DNA of 64,000 bases. Origin: Thermococcus camini. GTDB lineage: Archaea > Methanobacteriota_B > Thermococci > Thermococcales > Thermococcaceae. Location: assembly GCF_904067545.1 (NCBI RefSeq), contig NZ_LR881183.1, positions 1,616,277 through 1,680,276 on the forward strand. Direction: 5' to 3'. The notes under the pieces are model-generated. The model ran no database searches, was not told where the DNA came from, and worked only from the letters and a program-made list of their open reading frames with translations. Position 1 is the stretch's first letter. Every line of letters begins with the position of its first letter. Of the stretch, positions 44,408 to 53,262 are shown in pieces. The translations under genes were made by a program, and so were the position numbers.

Positions 44408-45574
44408 TCAACCTATCTGGAACGCCGAACTCCTCAGCTCGCCGCGCTCGAACCTGTACGGGTCGTACCACTCCCAGTCAAGCGGAACCTTGGAACGGCC
44501 TTTCGATATCAGCCCGGCCATCGCCTCCCCAACGGCCGGCGCCATCATGAAACCGTGGCCGCTGAAGCCTGCGGCAATGTAAAAGTTGTCGAGGAGCCTT
44601 CCGATGGCGGGATTGCTGTCCGGCGTCTTTGCGTAGAAGCCCGCCCACTGGCGGACAACGTGAGCGTAGCGGAGCGGCGGGGCGATTCTGACGGCATACT
44701 CCAGAACGCCGCGCAGGAAGTCGTAGGTCGGCTCGTAGTCGTCTAAGCCTTTAGCCTTGTGCTCTATCCCGGCACCGCAGATTATTCCGCCGTCCTCCCC
44801 ATCCTGGATTATGTAGGCGTCGTTCCAGCTCGGCGGGCACACCAACGGTTCGGCCTGGCCGGGTTCGAGCGGTTCGGTCTTGACGAGCTGGTGCTTGTAG
44901 GCCGTGATGGGTATGAGGTCTCTGCTGAGGCCGGCCATCTCGTTGATGAGGGGCGCCCATGCGTTGGCCGCGTTCAGAACGGCATCTACCCTAACGCTCC
45001 CGACCTTCCCGTTGCTCCTGAACCTCACGGCGGTTATGGCATCTCCCTCCCGCTCGAAGCCTATAACCTCCGTGTGCTCGCGCGCATCAACGCCGAGCTC
45101 CCTAGCACGGAATAGATAGGCAAAGAGCGTCTTGAAGGGGTTCGCCTTGCCGTCCTCCGGGTTCCATGCGCCGGCAAGGAAGGGCTCGGTGTTAAGGATG
45201 GGCACTATCTCCTTCGCCTCGTCCATGCCGATGAGCCTGGCCGGAACGCCGAATCTGTTCTGGAGCCTTATGTTGGCCTTAAACGCCTCAACCTCCTCCT
45301 CGCTCGTGGCAAGGAAAAGGTAACCGGTCTGCCTGAAGCTTATATCAAAGCCGAGCTCTTCCTCAAGCTTTTCCCAGCGCTCAACGGAGTACTTCATGAG
45401 CCTGATGTTGGCCTCGTCCGTGAACTGCGCCCTTATTCCTGTGGCACAGCGGAAGGTCGAGCCGGAGCCGAAGTAGTTCTTCTCGAAGAGGATTACCTCT
45501 TCCCCGAGCTTGGCCAGCTCGTAGGCAGTTGCGACGCCTATTATTCCGCCGCCGATAATCGCTATCTTACTCAT
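44408..45574 (-). CDS. Dye-linked L-proline dehydrogenase PDH2-type, beta (catalytic) subunit
   Basis: Encodes 388 residues of the DAO-type FAD family: IAIIGGGIIGVATAYELAK at the N-terminus, GSGSTFRCATGIRAQF, and GFSGHGFMMAPAVG near the end. It is a close paralogue of the PDH1 beta subunit (26217). It is the last gene of a four-gene cluster of the heterotetrameric PDH2 layout; oxidation of proline is the expected reaction, though other amino acids (for example hydroxyproline) are possible. The ATG at 45574 lies inside the preceding gene's 3' end and has GGTGGTGGCG upstream. Confidence 0.85.
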   Translation of the reverse strand: MSKIAIIGGGIIGVATAYELAKLGEEVILFEKNYFGSGSTFRCATGIRAQFTDEANIRLMKYSVERWEKLEEELGFDISFRQTGYLFLATSEEEVEAFKANIRLQNRFGVPARLIGMDEAKEIVPILNTEPFLAGAWNPEDGKANPFKTLFAYLFRARELGVDAREHTEVIGFEREGDAITAVRFRSNGKVGSVRVDAVLNAANAWAPLINEMAGLSRDLIPITAYKHQLVKTEPLEPGQAEPLVCPPSWNDAYIIQDGEDGGIICGAGIEHKAKGLDDYEPTYDFLRGVLEYAVRIAPPLRYAHVVRQWAGFYAKTPDSNPAIGRLLDNFYIAAGFSGHGFMMAPAVGEAMAGLISKGRSKVPLDWEWYDPYRFERGELRSSAFQIG

Positions 45575-45839
45575 CGCCACCACCCACGAGAACCTCAACG
45601 CGGACGGGCCGAATCGGAACCCTCGCCCTCGGAAGCGGTATCTCCTCCTGCCTCCTTCCGGTCTTTCTGGCTAGTATGCCGAGGACCATGGGAATGCAGG
45701 TTCTCCCCTGGCAGGGGCCCATCCCTATGCGGAGGAGCCGTTTCAGCTCCTCGATGTCGGTGACGCCAGAATCTATGAGCGCCTCGACTTCCTCAACGGT
45801 GACGTCGTTACACCGGCAGACTATTTTCTTCCCGGCCAT
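45567..45839 (-). CDS. BFD-like 2Fe-2S subunit of the PDH2-type complex
   Basis: Encodes 90 residues with four cluster Cys: VCRCNDVT (C8, C10) and GPCQGRTC. The same domain is fused to the C-terminus of the PDH1 alpha subunit (GFCQGRFC), so here it is a separate small electron-transfer subunit. GAGGTGAT precedes the ATG at 45839. It overlaps the beta subunit start by eight bases; the ferredoxin gene ends five bases upstream. Confidence 0.85.
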   Translation of the reverse strand: MAGKKIVCRCNDVTVEEVEALIDSGVTDIEELKRLLRIGMGPCQGRTCIPMVLGILARKTGRRQEEIPLPRARVPIRPVRVEVLVGGGDE

Positions 45840-45844
45840 TTTTA

Positions 45845-46348
45845 TCACCTCTCGACCCTCACGGCGCGGACGTCCCACGCCAGCTCCACCGGCACCTCGA
45901 CGATGATTATTGGCGTGTCTCCTTTGCTCTTCTCCCTCGGTACGACGGTGAGAACCTTTCCCCTTCCAACCGGCTCTCCAATGTGGTTGAGGAGAACGAC
46001 CTCTTCCCCTTTTTTTGGAACCGGAAGGAGCTCATGGGGCATAGTTATCCTCGCCCTGTCACCGACGTAGTGCACCATGAAGAAAGCGAGACCTGGACAG
46101 ATCTGCACGCAGAGGGAGCACCCGATGCACTTGTCGTAATCGACTATCGGCAGGTCGTTCGGGGTGGGCATGCTTATCGCCCCGGTAGGACATATCTCCC
46201 TGCACGGGGCGCAGGGTATCTCCTGCGGGCACTCGGGAATCGCAACCGGCCGTTTCCTCAGCCTCTCCTCGCTCGGCAGGGGGATGAACTTTTCAAGCTC
46301 CTCCGGTGTTATGTAACCGTTTCTGAGGTAGGAGGGAATTTCACTCAT
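45845..46348 (-). CDS. Ferredoxin-like subunit (two 4Fe-4S) of the PDH2-type complex
   Basis: Encodes 167 residues. Two clusters are indicated: CPQEIPCAPCREICP and CIGCSLCVQICPG. The N-terminal 40 residues and the C-terminal beta region (HIGEPVGRGKVLTVV) are characteristic of this subunit in amino-acid dehydrogenase complexes. It relays electrons from the flavin subunits. Its start overlaps the alpha subunit stop (ATGA), consistent with coupled translation. Confidence 0.87.
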   Translation of the reverse strand: MSEIPSYLRNGYITPEELEKFIPLPSEERLRKRPVAIPECPQEIPCAPCREICPTGAISMPTPNDLPIVDYDKCIGCSLCVQICPGLAFFMVHYVGDRARITMPHELLPVPKKGEEVVLLNHIGEPVGRGKVLTVVPREKSKGDTPIIIVEVPVELAWDVRAVRVER

Positions 46349-47781
46349 TCTCTCACCACCAAGGCCTTCTTTATACCATCAAGCACGTGCCTGCCGAAGG
46401 GCCCGGAGCGGAACTCCAGGAGGTCTTTCTGGGCCCTCTCCATCTCTTTCAGCCAGCTTTCGTCTGCTATGCCGAGCCTCAGGGCGGCGGCGATGCCAGC
46501 TATCTTTCCTTCGAGCATTGCAGTTGTGGCTTCCTCTATTCCAGCAGAATCGCCGGCGACGAATATTCCCCTGACTGTGGTCTCCATCCACTCGTCGCGA
46601 ACTGCCACGTGCCCGCTGAGCTCTCTAACATACTTTATCTGACAGCCGGCCTGGTGGAGGAGCTCTATGCTGGGCCTCAGGCCAACCGCTAAAGCTATGA
46701 CGTCCACCTCGAAGACCTTCTCCGTTCCGGGAACAACGTTCCAGTTCTCGTCGAGTTGTGCCACTACTGCCCTCTCGACCTTTTCTTTCCCCTCGGCGCG
46801 CAGGATGGTGTGCCTCGTGAGTATCGGAACTCCTAACCGTCTGACCTTCGCCGCGTGCACGAAGTAGCCGCCGACCTTCGGCATGGCCTCGACTATCGCC
46901 TTCACCTCGACGCCGGCCTGGATGAGCTGGTACGCCAGTATAAGCCCCACGTTTCCGGCCCCAACGATTAGAACCTTGTCGCCAGGCTTCACACCGTAGG
47001 TGTTCATGAGGGTCTGAATGGCTCCGGCGCCGTAGATTCCCGGTAAATCGTTGTTCTCGAAGGGTATCATCTTCTCCATCGCGCCGGTTGCTACGATAAC
47101 CGCCCTTCCGCGGAATTCAATCAGCTCGCGGTTGTTCCTGACGGCCAAGACGAGTTTTTCTTCACCCTCCTGGAAGATGCCGACGGCGGAGGTTTCAAGG
47201 AAGACCTTAACGTTCTCCCTCTTCCTGACCTCGTCCTCAAGGATTTTCGCTATCTCCACTCCCCTGACTCCCGCGAACTGCTCGCGCTTGCCGAAGAACT
47301 TGTGGGTCTGTTTGACGAGCTGGCCGCCGAGCATCGGGTTCTCATCTAGGAGAACGACGCTTGCTCCGGCATCGGCGGCATGGATGGCCGCCATCAGTCC
47401 TGCAGGACCGCCGCCCACTATAACAACGTCCGCCCTTACGACCTTCGCCTCCTTGAACTCCGGGGGCTTTGCTTCCCCCGGCAGTCTGGCCTTTCCGTGC
47501 TGGGGCTCGATCCTCATTCCGTCCTCGACGAGGGTTATGCACGTTCTGACGTTGGGGATTCCGTTCACGATCATCAAGCAGGAGGAGCACTTGCCGATTG
47601 CGCAGAAGAGCCCTCTGGGGCGCTTTTCGTTGGCTGAATAATTGAGAACCCGGATTCCAGAGGCATGTAGGGCAGTCGCTATCGTCTCCCCCTCGTAGGC
47701 TTTGATAGGTTTCCCTTCAAAATATATAGTGACCTCCCTGCCACGCTCAAAACGCAGAAGGGGATGCTCAGTTAAGCGCAC
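46345..47781 (-). CDS. PDH2-type complex, alpha subunit (NAD/FAD and 2Fe-2S domains)
   Basis: Encodes 478 residues. The N-terminal 2Fe-2S domain has intact Cys (FCAIGKCSSCLMIVNG, then VRTC), unlike the PDH1 homologue. Next come an FAD/NAD domain (VVIVGGGPAGLMAAIHA), a second nucleotide motif (VLIVGAGNVGLILAYQL) and FVAGDSAG. It corresponds to the NADH-dehydrogenase-active alpha subunit of the Thermococcus PDH2 heterotetramer. It is the first gene of the cluster, with order alpha, ferredoxin, BFD, beta. Confidence 0.86.
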   Translation of the reverse strand: MRLTEHPLLRFERGREVTIYFEGKPIKAYEGETIATALHASGIRVLNYSANEKRPRGLFCAIGKCSSCLMIVNGIPNVRTCITLVEDGMRIEPQHGKARLPGEAKPPEFKEAKVVRADVVIVGGGPAGLMAAIHAADAGASVVLLDENPMLGGQLVKQTHKFFGKREQFAGVRGVEIAKILEDEVRKRENVKVFLETSAVGIFQEGEEKLVLAVRNNRELIEFRGRAVIVATGAMEKMIPFENNDLPGIYGAGAIQTLMNTYGVKPGDKVLIVGAGNVGLILAYQLIQAGVEVKAIVEAMPKVGGYFVHAAKVRRLGVPILTRHTILRAEGKEKVERAVVAQLDENWNVVPGTEKVFEVDVIALAVGLRPSIELLHQAGCQIKYVRELSGHVAVRDEWMETTVRGIFVAGDSAGIEEATTAMLEGKIAGIAAALRLGIADESWLKEMERAQKDLLEFRSGPFGRHVLDGIKKALVVRE

Positions 47782-47872
47782 GGTGTATCACCCATGCACC
47801 TATTCGTTCATGCATTTATGAAAATTTTTCAATCCAATGGTGGGCAACCTTTGGTTTTCGAGCCTACCAAAG

Positions 47873-47882
47873 CTTTATATAT
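47873..47882 (+). promoter_or_regulatory. TATA box of the SRP RNA gene
   Basis: CTTTATATAT preceded by a purine-rich BRE (CCAAAG). It sits 20-28 bases before the predicted RNA 5' end, as expected for a strong archaeal promoter. Confidence 0.75.
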
Positions 47883-47900
47883 CTGCCCAAGGATAAGTTA

Positions 47901-48226
47901 GCTGGCGGCGGGCTAGGCCGGGGGGTTCGGCGTCCCCTGCAACCGGAAACCGTCGATATGCCGGGGCCGAAGCCCGGGGGGCGGTTCCCAAAGCCGTCCC
48001 CGGAAGCCGGGGCACAACGGTGATCCCTCGTCCCACGGGGCCGGCGGTGGGAGGGGCGGAGCTGGAGGGCTCCGCTAACTCCCTTTGCCCGCCGAACCCC
48101 GCCAGGCCCGGAAGGGAGCAGCGGTAGGCGGGACGTTCGGCGCTCGTGGGGTAGCGGGGGTGAGCGAGCCCCGGTGGAAGGGGACGGTGGAGGGTTCCCA
48201 CCCCCGGGCGCGCCCGCCGCCGCTAG
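47901..48226 (+). ncRNA. ffs: 7S signal recognition particle RNA
   Basis: About 320 bases, very GC-rich. The helix 8/SRP54-binding signature (CCAGGCCCGGAAGGGAGCAG) is at about 48101-48120. The ends pair strongly: GGCGGCGGGC at 47904-47913 with GCCCGCCGCC at 48212-48221. It forms the RNA scaffold of the signal recognition particle with SRP19 and SRP54, targeting membrane and secreted proteins. The length matches other Thermococcales 7S RNAs. Exact ends are estimated. Confidence 0.95.
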
Positions 48227-48315
48227 CAGCCCTTCTGGATTCGTGGTGTTCTGTATGCGTGGAGAATGCAAAACCTTAATAGTCCAGCGACATCTTTTGC
48301 CTTTGAGGTGTCAAG

Positions 48316-49218
48316 ATGGCGAGCCTTGAAGTGAAGCTTTTCGGGATAAGGTTCGAGAACCCGCTCATTCTTGCGTCCGGAATAAACGACAAGACTCCGG
48401 AGCAGTGGATAAGGGCCCATGAAGAGGGAGCAGGTGGAGTAGTTACCAAGTCCATTGGAATTGAACCGAGGGCGGGTTACGATAACCCAACCGTTGTCGA
48501 GCTTCCCTACGGGCTGATAAACGCGATGGGCCTGCCGAACCCCGGCTGGAAGGACTTCATTGAGATGGTCGAAGGCTACACCTTCGACTTCCCGCTGATC
48601 GTCTCGATTTTCGGAGGAACGCCGGATGAGTTCGCCTTTCTCGCCGAAAAACTGAGCGATGTGGCGGATGCCTTCGAGCTCAACCTCAGCTGTCCCCATG
48701 CGAAGGGCTACGGCATGGAGATAGGCCAGAGGCCGGAGAACGTCTATGAAATCGTTAAAGCCGTCAAGGACGCGACCGACAAGCAGGTGATAGCGAAGCT
48801 GACGCCGAACATAGACGACATAACGAAGCTCGGCTTAGCCGCTGAAAAGGCTGGCGCTGACGCCGTTTCGGCAATAAATACGCTGAAAGCCATCGCCATA
48901 GACGTCTACGCGAGGAGGCCAGTCCTCATCAACCGCGTCGGCGGCTACTCTGGTCCGGGGGTCAAGCCCGTTGCCTTGAGGGCGGTCTACGACCTCGCAA
49001 GGACACTTGAGATCCCCGTTATCGGAATAGGGGGCATAACCACGTGGCAGGACGCGGTCGAGTTTCTCCTTGCCGGAGCCTCCGCACTCCAGATTGGAAC
49101 TGCCGTCTCGCTCCGCGGGTGGAAAGTCTTTAGGGAAATTAGCGAGGGGATAGCAAGGTATCTTGAGGAAGAGGGCTTTTCGGACGTGGGTGATATAGTG
49201 GGACTGGCGCTGGAGTAA
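48316..49218 (+). CDS. pyrD: Dihydroorotate dehydrogenase (class 1B-like)
   Basis: Encodes 300 residues, TIM-barrel FMN enzyme. Marks: NPLILASGINDKT, FELNLSCPHAKGYG (catalytic Cys), KLTPNIDD, NRVGGYSGPGVKPVALR and GIGGITTWQDAVEFLLAGA (FMN phosphate loop). It oxidises dihydroorotate to orotate in UMP synthesis. Class 1B enzymes need a PyrK-type partner, which is not in this window. GAGGTG precedes the ATG. The gene follows the SRP RNA by 90 bases. Confidence 0.92.
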   Translation: MASLEVKLFGIRFENPLILASGINDKTPEQWIRAHEEGAGGVVTKSIGIEPRAGYDNPTVVELPYGLINAMGLPNPGWKDFIEMVEGYTFDFPLIVSIFGGTPDEFAFLAEKLSDVADAFELNLSCPHAKGYGMEIGQRPENVYEIVKAVKDATDKQVIAKLTPNIDDITKLGLAAEKAGADAVSAINTLKAIAIDVYARRPVLINRVGGYSGPGVKPVALRAVYDLARTLEIPVIGIGGITTWQDAVEFLLAGASALQIGTAVSLRGWKVFREISEGIARYLEEEGFSDVGDIVGLALE

Positions 49219-49221
49219 GAC

Positions 49222-49892
<671 letters not shown>

Positions 49893-49896
<4 letters not shown>

Positions 49897-50612
49897 AGCG
49901 CGCGGTGGTTTTGTTCTCGGGGGGGCTTGACTCGACGGCCTGCCTCTACTGGGCCAAGAGGAACTACGACGAAGTTATAATGCTTGTCATCAACTACGGG
50001 AGCAACGAGGAGAGAGTAACAAACAGAGTAGCAGAGTTCTTCTCGAAGGAGCTGGACGTTCCGCTGAAGATAGTCCGTCTTGACTTCCTTGAGGAGTTCT
50101 CAAAGCTAAGGGGGACGACCCTCGTTGGAGGCGAGACGCCGAGGGTTACAGCTCAAGAGCTTGAGGACATGAACATCGCTCAGGAAACTGCAAAAAGCGT
50201 CTGGGTTCCAGCAAGAAACGTCGTGCTGATAAGCGTCGCGGCTTCACTCCTCGATTCCCTCGGAGGGGGCGATATAATAGTCGGCTTCAACGCAGAGGAA
50301 GGGGTAACGTTCCCGGACAACACGCCCGAATTCGTCGAGAAAATGAACGAGATGCTGAAGTACGGCACCATGGCTGAAGTGAAGGTCGTCGCTCCGCTCA
50401 TAGACCTCGACAAGAAGGGTATAGCGAGGCTTTTGAAGGAGCTTGGCGCTAAATACGAATACTCCAACTCCTGCTACATGCCGAAGGGCTTCACAGAGGA
50501 CGGGAAGCCTGTACACTGCGGAGAGTGCGAGAGCTGTGTGCGGCGCCACCTCGGTCTGATTGAGGCCATCGGGGAGGACAGGACCGTTTACGCGGTTGAG
50601 CCCAGGATATGA
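49893..50612 (+). CDS. queC: 7-cyano-7-deazaguanine synthase QueC
   Basis: Encodes 239 residues. The PP-loop is [11 protein letters not shown] near the N-terminus. Zinc Cys are in NSCYMPKG and [12 protein letters not shown]. It converts 7-carboxy-7-deazaguanine and ammonia with ATP to preQ0, the precursor inserted into tRNA position 15 on the way to archaeosine. It is translationally coupled to vapC. tRNA-Phe lies 90 bases downstream. Confidence 0.93.
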
Positions 50613-50665
50613 TGTCCGCTCAAAATCCCCACAGCAGTGCAGTGTCGCCCCAGCCCACCGCAAGA

Positions 50666-50674
50666 TTTATAAAT
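50666..50674 (+). promoter_or_regulatory. TATA box of the tRNA pair
   Basis: TTTATAAAT preceded by CAAGA, 28-36 bases before tRNA-Phe. Confidence 0.65.
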
Positions 50675-50701
50675 CTCTGCCTGCCCCTTATCTTTGGGCG
50701 T

Positions 50702-50778
50702 GGGGCGGTAGCTCAGCCTGGGAGAGCGCCGGACTGAAGATCCGGGTGTCGGGGGTTCAAATCCCCCTCGCCCCACCA
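50702..50778 (+). tRNA. tRNA-Phe (GAA)
   Basis: Cloverleaf with acceptor GGGGCGG/TCGCCCC (last pair G-T), anticodon loop CTGAAGA giving anticodon GAA, T arm GGGGGTTCAAATCCCCC, discriminator A and encoded CCA. No intron. Confidence 0.95.
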
Positions 50779-50788
50779 CTTCTCGCGT

Positions 50789-50866
50789 GCGGTGGTAGTC
50801 TAGCCTGGTCTAGGACACCGGCCTTCCAAGCCGGTGACCCGGGTTCAAATCCCGGCCACCGCACCA
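50789..50866 (+). tRNA. tRNA-Gly (TCC)
   Basis: Acceptor GCGGTGG/CCACCGC, anticodon stem CCGGC/GCCGG with loop CTTCCAA, anticodon TCC. T arm CCGGGTTCAAATCCCGG, encoded CCA. It lies 10 bases after tRNA-Phe, probably cotranscribed. No intron. Confidence 0.95.
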
Positions 50867-51244
50867 CAATCGTTTCTTGAACTTTCAAGGACCGCCTACA
50901 GCACATAGCCGGTACTGAGTACCGACGTTCGGGGACTGTTCTCAGCGAGCATAACCTTTTGTAAAATTTTCAACAAATTGGTGATTTTACAGAACCCCGT
51001 GCGTGCTGTATCATCGTTCCCATTTTTCTGTATCGATTGTTAGATTCTGCCAAGTTCAACTTACATTCTGGTGTGTCGTTATTTTACATATAGCAACTAA
51101 AAGTGATGATGATGCTGCCAACACCGAAATAATACTTTTTAAAATCGAAAGATTTATATGCTAGTGCTCAAATCAGTGCTCTGATGAAGGGTATGATACC
51201 CGGATGGCCAGTATAAACACATCGTAGAAAAGAGGTGTCTAGAA
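50867..51244 (+). promoter_or_regulatory. Long intergenic/upstream region of the subtilisin gene
   Basis: No gene is seen in these 378 bases. A perfect GGTAC-TGA-GTACC hairpin at 50910-50922 may end or border the tRNA transcript. AT-rich DNA follows (50950-51160), then the subtilisin TATA box TTTATATG (51153-51160). A direct repeat AGTGCTC (about 51163-51181) and a perfect inverted repeat GGGTAT-G-ATACCC (51189-51201) lie in the predicted leader, and the Shine-Dalgarno GAGGTG is at about 51231-51236. The length suggests a regulated promoter. Confidence 0.5.
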
Positions 51245-53221
51245 ATGAAAGGTTGGAAGGCGTTGGTAGTTGCCCTGTTACTCGTTGGAATGATGGCAGG
51301 CGCTGTTGCGGCCGTGCCCGCCAAGCCAGCGGTCGCTCCGCAGGTCCAGAAGAACTACGGTTTACTGACCCCAGGATTATTCAAGAAGGTTCAGAGAATG
51401 AACTGGAACCAGGAGATAAGCACCGTCATGATGTTCAACAGCCCGGCAGACAGGGACAGGGCCATCAGGATACTCAAAGTTATGGGTGCTGAAATTAAGT
51501 ACACCTACAAGGTTATCCCGGCGGTTGCCGTCAAGATGAAGGTCAAGGACCTGCTCATGATAGCAGGTATGATTGACACCGGCTTCTTTGGAAACACCCA
51601 GGTCTCAGGAATAAGGTTCATTCAGGAGGACTACAAGGTTCAAATCAATGTTGAAACCGAGGGCCTCGACGAGTCCGCCGCACAGGTTATGGCCACCAAC
51701 ATGTGGAACCTCGGCTACGATGGCTCGGGAATAACCATCGCCATCATCGACACCGGTATCGACGCCTCCCACCCGGACCTTCAGGGCAAGGTCATCGGCT
51801 GGGTGGACTACGTGAACGGAAAGACGACTCCCTACGATGACCAGGGCCACGGAACCCACGTCGCTTCCATTGCCGCCGGAACCGGGGCGGCCAGCAACGG
51901 CAAGTACAAGGGCATGGCCCCCGGTGCCAAGCTCGTGGGCATTAAGGTCCTCGGTGCAGACGGTTCGGGAAGCATATCCGACATCATAGCCGGTGTGGAC
52001 TGGGCGGTTCAGAACAAGGACAAGTACGGAATAAGGGTCATCAACCTCTCCCTCGGCTCGAGCCAGAGCTCCGACGGTACCGACTCCCTCAGCCAGGCCG
52101 TGAACAACGCCTGGGACGCTGGAATAGTCGTCTGTGTCGCCGCTGGAAACAGCGGGCCTGACAAGTACACCGTCGGTTCCCCGGCCGCGGCCAGCAAGGT
52201 CATCACCGTCGGCGCCGTCGATAAGTACGACGTCATAACCGACTTCTCAAGCAGAGGACCAACCGCCGACAACAGGCTCAAGCCCGAGGTCGTCGCTCCG
52301 GGCAACTGGATCATAGCGGCGAGGGCCAGCGGAACCCAGCTCACCGACGTTACCATCGGTGACTACTACGTCGCTGCCCCAGGAACTTCGATGGCCACCC
52401 CGCACGTCGCCGGAATCTCCGCCCTCATACTCCAGGCCCACCCGAGCTGGAGTCCAGACATGGTCAAGACCGCCCTGATTGAAACAGCCGACATAGTCAA
52501 GCCAGACGAGATAGCCGACATCGCCTACGGTGCCGGTAGAGTGAACGCCTACAAGGCTGCCCACTACGACAGCTACGCCAAGCTCGTCTTCACAGGTTCC
52601 GTCGCCGACAAGGGAAGTGCCACCCACGCCTTCGACATCAGCGGCGCTTCATTCGTTACGGCCACCCTCTACTGGGACAACAGCGGAAGCGACCTTGACC
52701 TCTACCTCTACGACCCGAACGGCAACCAGGTCGACTACTCATACACCGCCTACTACGGCTTCGAAAAGGTCGGCTACTACAACCCGACCGCCGGAACCTG
52801 GACCATAAAGGTCGTCAGCTACTCGGGCAGTGCTAACTACCAGGTCGACGTGGTCAGCGACGGTTCACTCAGCGAATCCAGCGGTGGTGGAACTCAGCCC
52901 CCGCAGCCGACCGTCGATGAGCAGACCTTCACCGGCTACGTCCACGACTACTACGACAGGAGCGACAGCTTCACCATGACCGTGAACAGCGGGGCCACCA
53001 AGATAACCGGCGACCTCGTCTTCGACACCAGCGCCCACGACCTTGACCTCTACCTCTACGACCCGAACGGCAACCTTGTGGACCGCTCCGAGAGCTACAA
53101 CAGCAACGAGCACGTAGAGTACAGCAACCCGGCTCCGGGCGACTGGAAGTTCCTCGTCTACGCCTACAACACCTACGGCTGGGCCTCCTACACCCTCTAC
53201 GGAAAGGTCTACTACGGGTGA
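51245..53221 (+). CDS. Secreted subtilisin-like serine protease (stetterlysin/Tk-SP-like)
   Basis: Encodes 658 residues: signal peptide (1-23), inhibitor I9-type propeptide (about 24-135), subtilisin domain with Asp169 (IIDTGID), His202 (GHGTHVAS), oxyanion Asn302 (AAGNSGPD) and Ser382 ([11 protein letters not shown]). Two C-terminal beta-jelly-roll (PPC-like) domains each contain [12 protein letters not shown], separated by a Ser/Gly/Pro linker. This is the layout of stetterlysin and Tk-SP, proteases that mature at high temperature and digest extracellular protein. The promoter region is unusually long. The next gene starts 41 bases later. Confidence 0.94.
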   Translation: MKGWKALVVALLLVGMMAGAVAAVPAKPAVAPQVQKNYGLLTPGLFKKVQRMNWNQEISTVMMFNSPADRDRAIRILKVMGAEIKYTYKVIPAVAVKMKVKDLLMIAGMIDTGFFGNTQVSGIRFIQEDYKVQINVETEGLDESAAQVMATNMWNLGYDGSGITIAIIDTGIDASHPDLQGKVIGWVDYVNGKTTPYDDQGHGTHVASIAAGTGAASNGKYKGMAPGAKLVGIKVLGADGSGSISDIIAGVDWAVQNKDKYGIRVINLSLGSSQSSDGTDSLSQAVNNAWDAGIVVCVAAGNSGPDKYTVGSPAAASKVITVGAVDKYDVITDFSSRGPTADNRLKPEVVAPGNWIIAARASGTQLTDVTIGDYYVAAPGTSMATPHVAGISALILQAHPSWSPDMVKTALIETADIVKPDEIADIAYGAGRVNAYKAAHYDSYAKLVFTGSVADKGSATHAFDISGASFVTATLYWDNSGSDLDLYLYDPNGNQVDYSYTAYYGFEKVGYYNPTAGTWTIKVVSYSGSANYQVDVVSDGSLSESSGGGTQPPQPTVDEQTFTGYVHDYYDRSDSFTMTVNSGATKITGDLVFDTSAHDLDLYLYDPNGNLVDRSESYNSNEHVEYSNPAPGDWKFLVYAYNTYGWASYTLYGKVYYG

Positions 53222-53262
53222 ATCCTTTTAACCCCTTTTCTTTCCTTTCTGGGGTGGTCGAA

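Noticed and set aside
47864-48271. Long open frames on the minus strand across the SRP RNA
   Set aside because: GC-rich structured RNA gives few stops; the products are Pro/Arg/Gly-rich and have no protein character. The 7S RNA signature explains the sequence.
50910-50922. GGTACTGAGTACC hairpin as a terminator
   Set aside because: No following T run, and archaeal termination relies on T tracts rather than hairpins. Kept only as a note in the intergenic entry.
51103-51130. Second C/D-box RNA before the subtilisin gene (GTGATGA)
   Set aside because: A C box is present but there is no D box at proper spacing.
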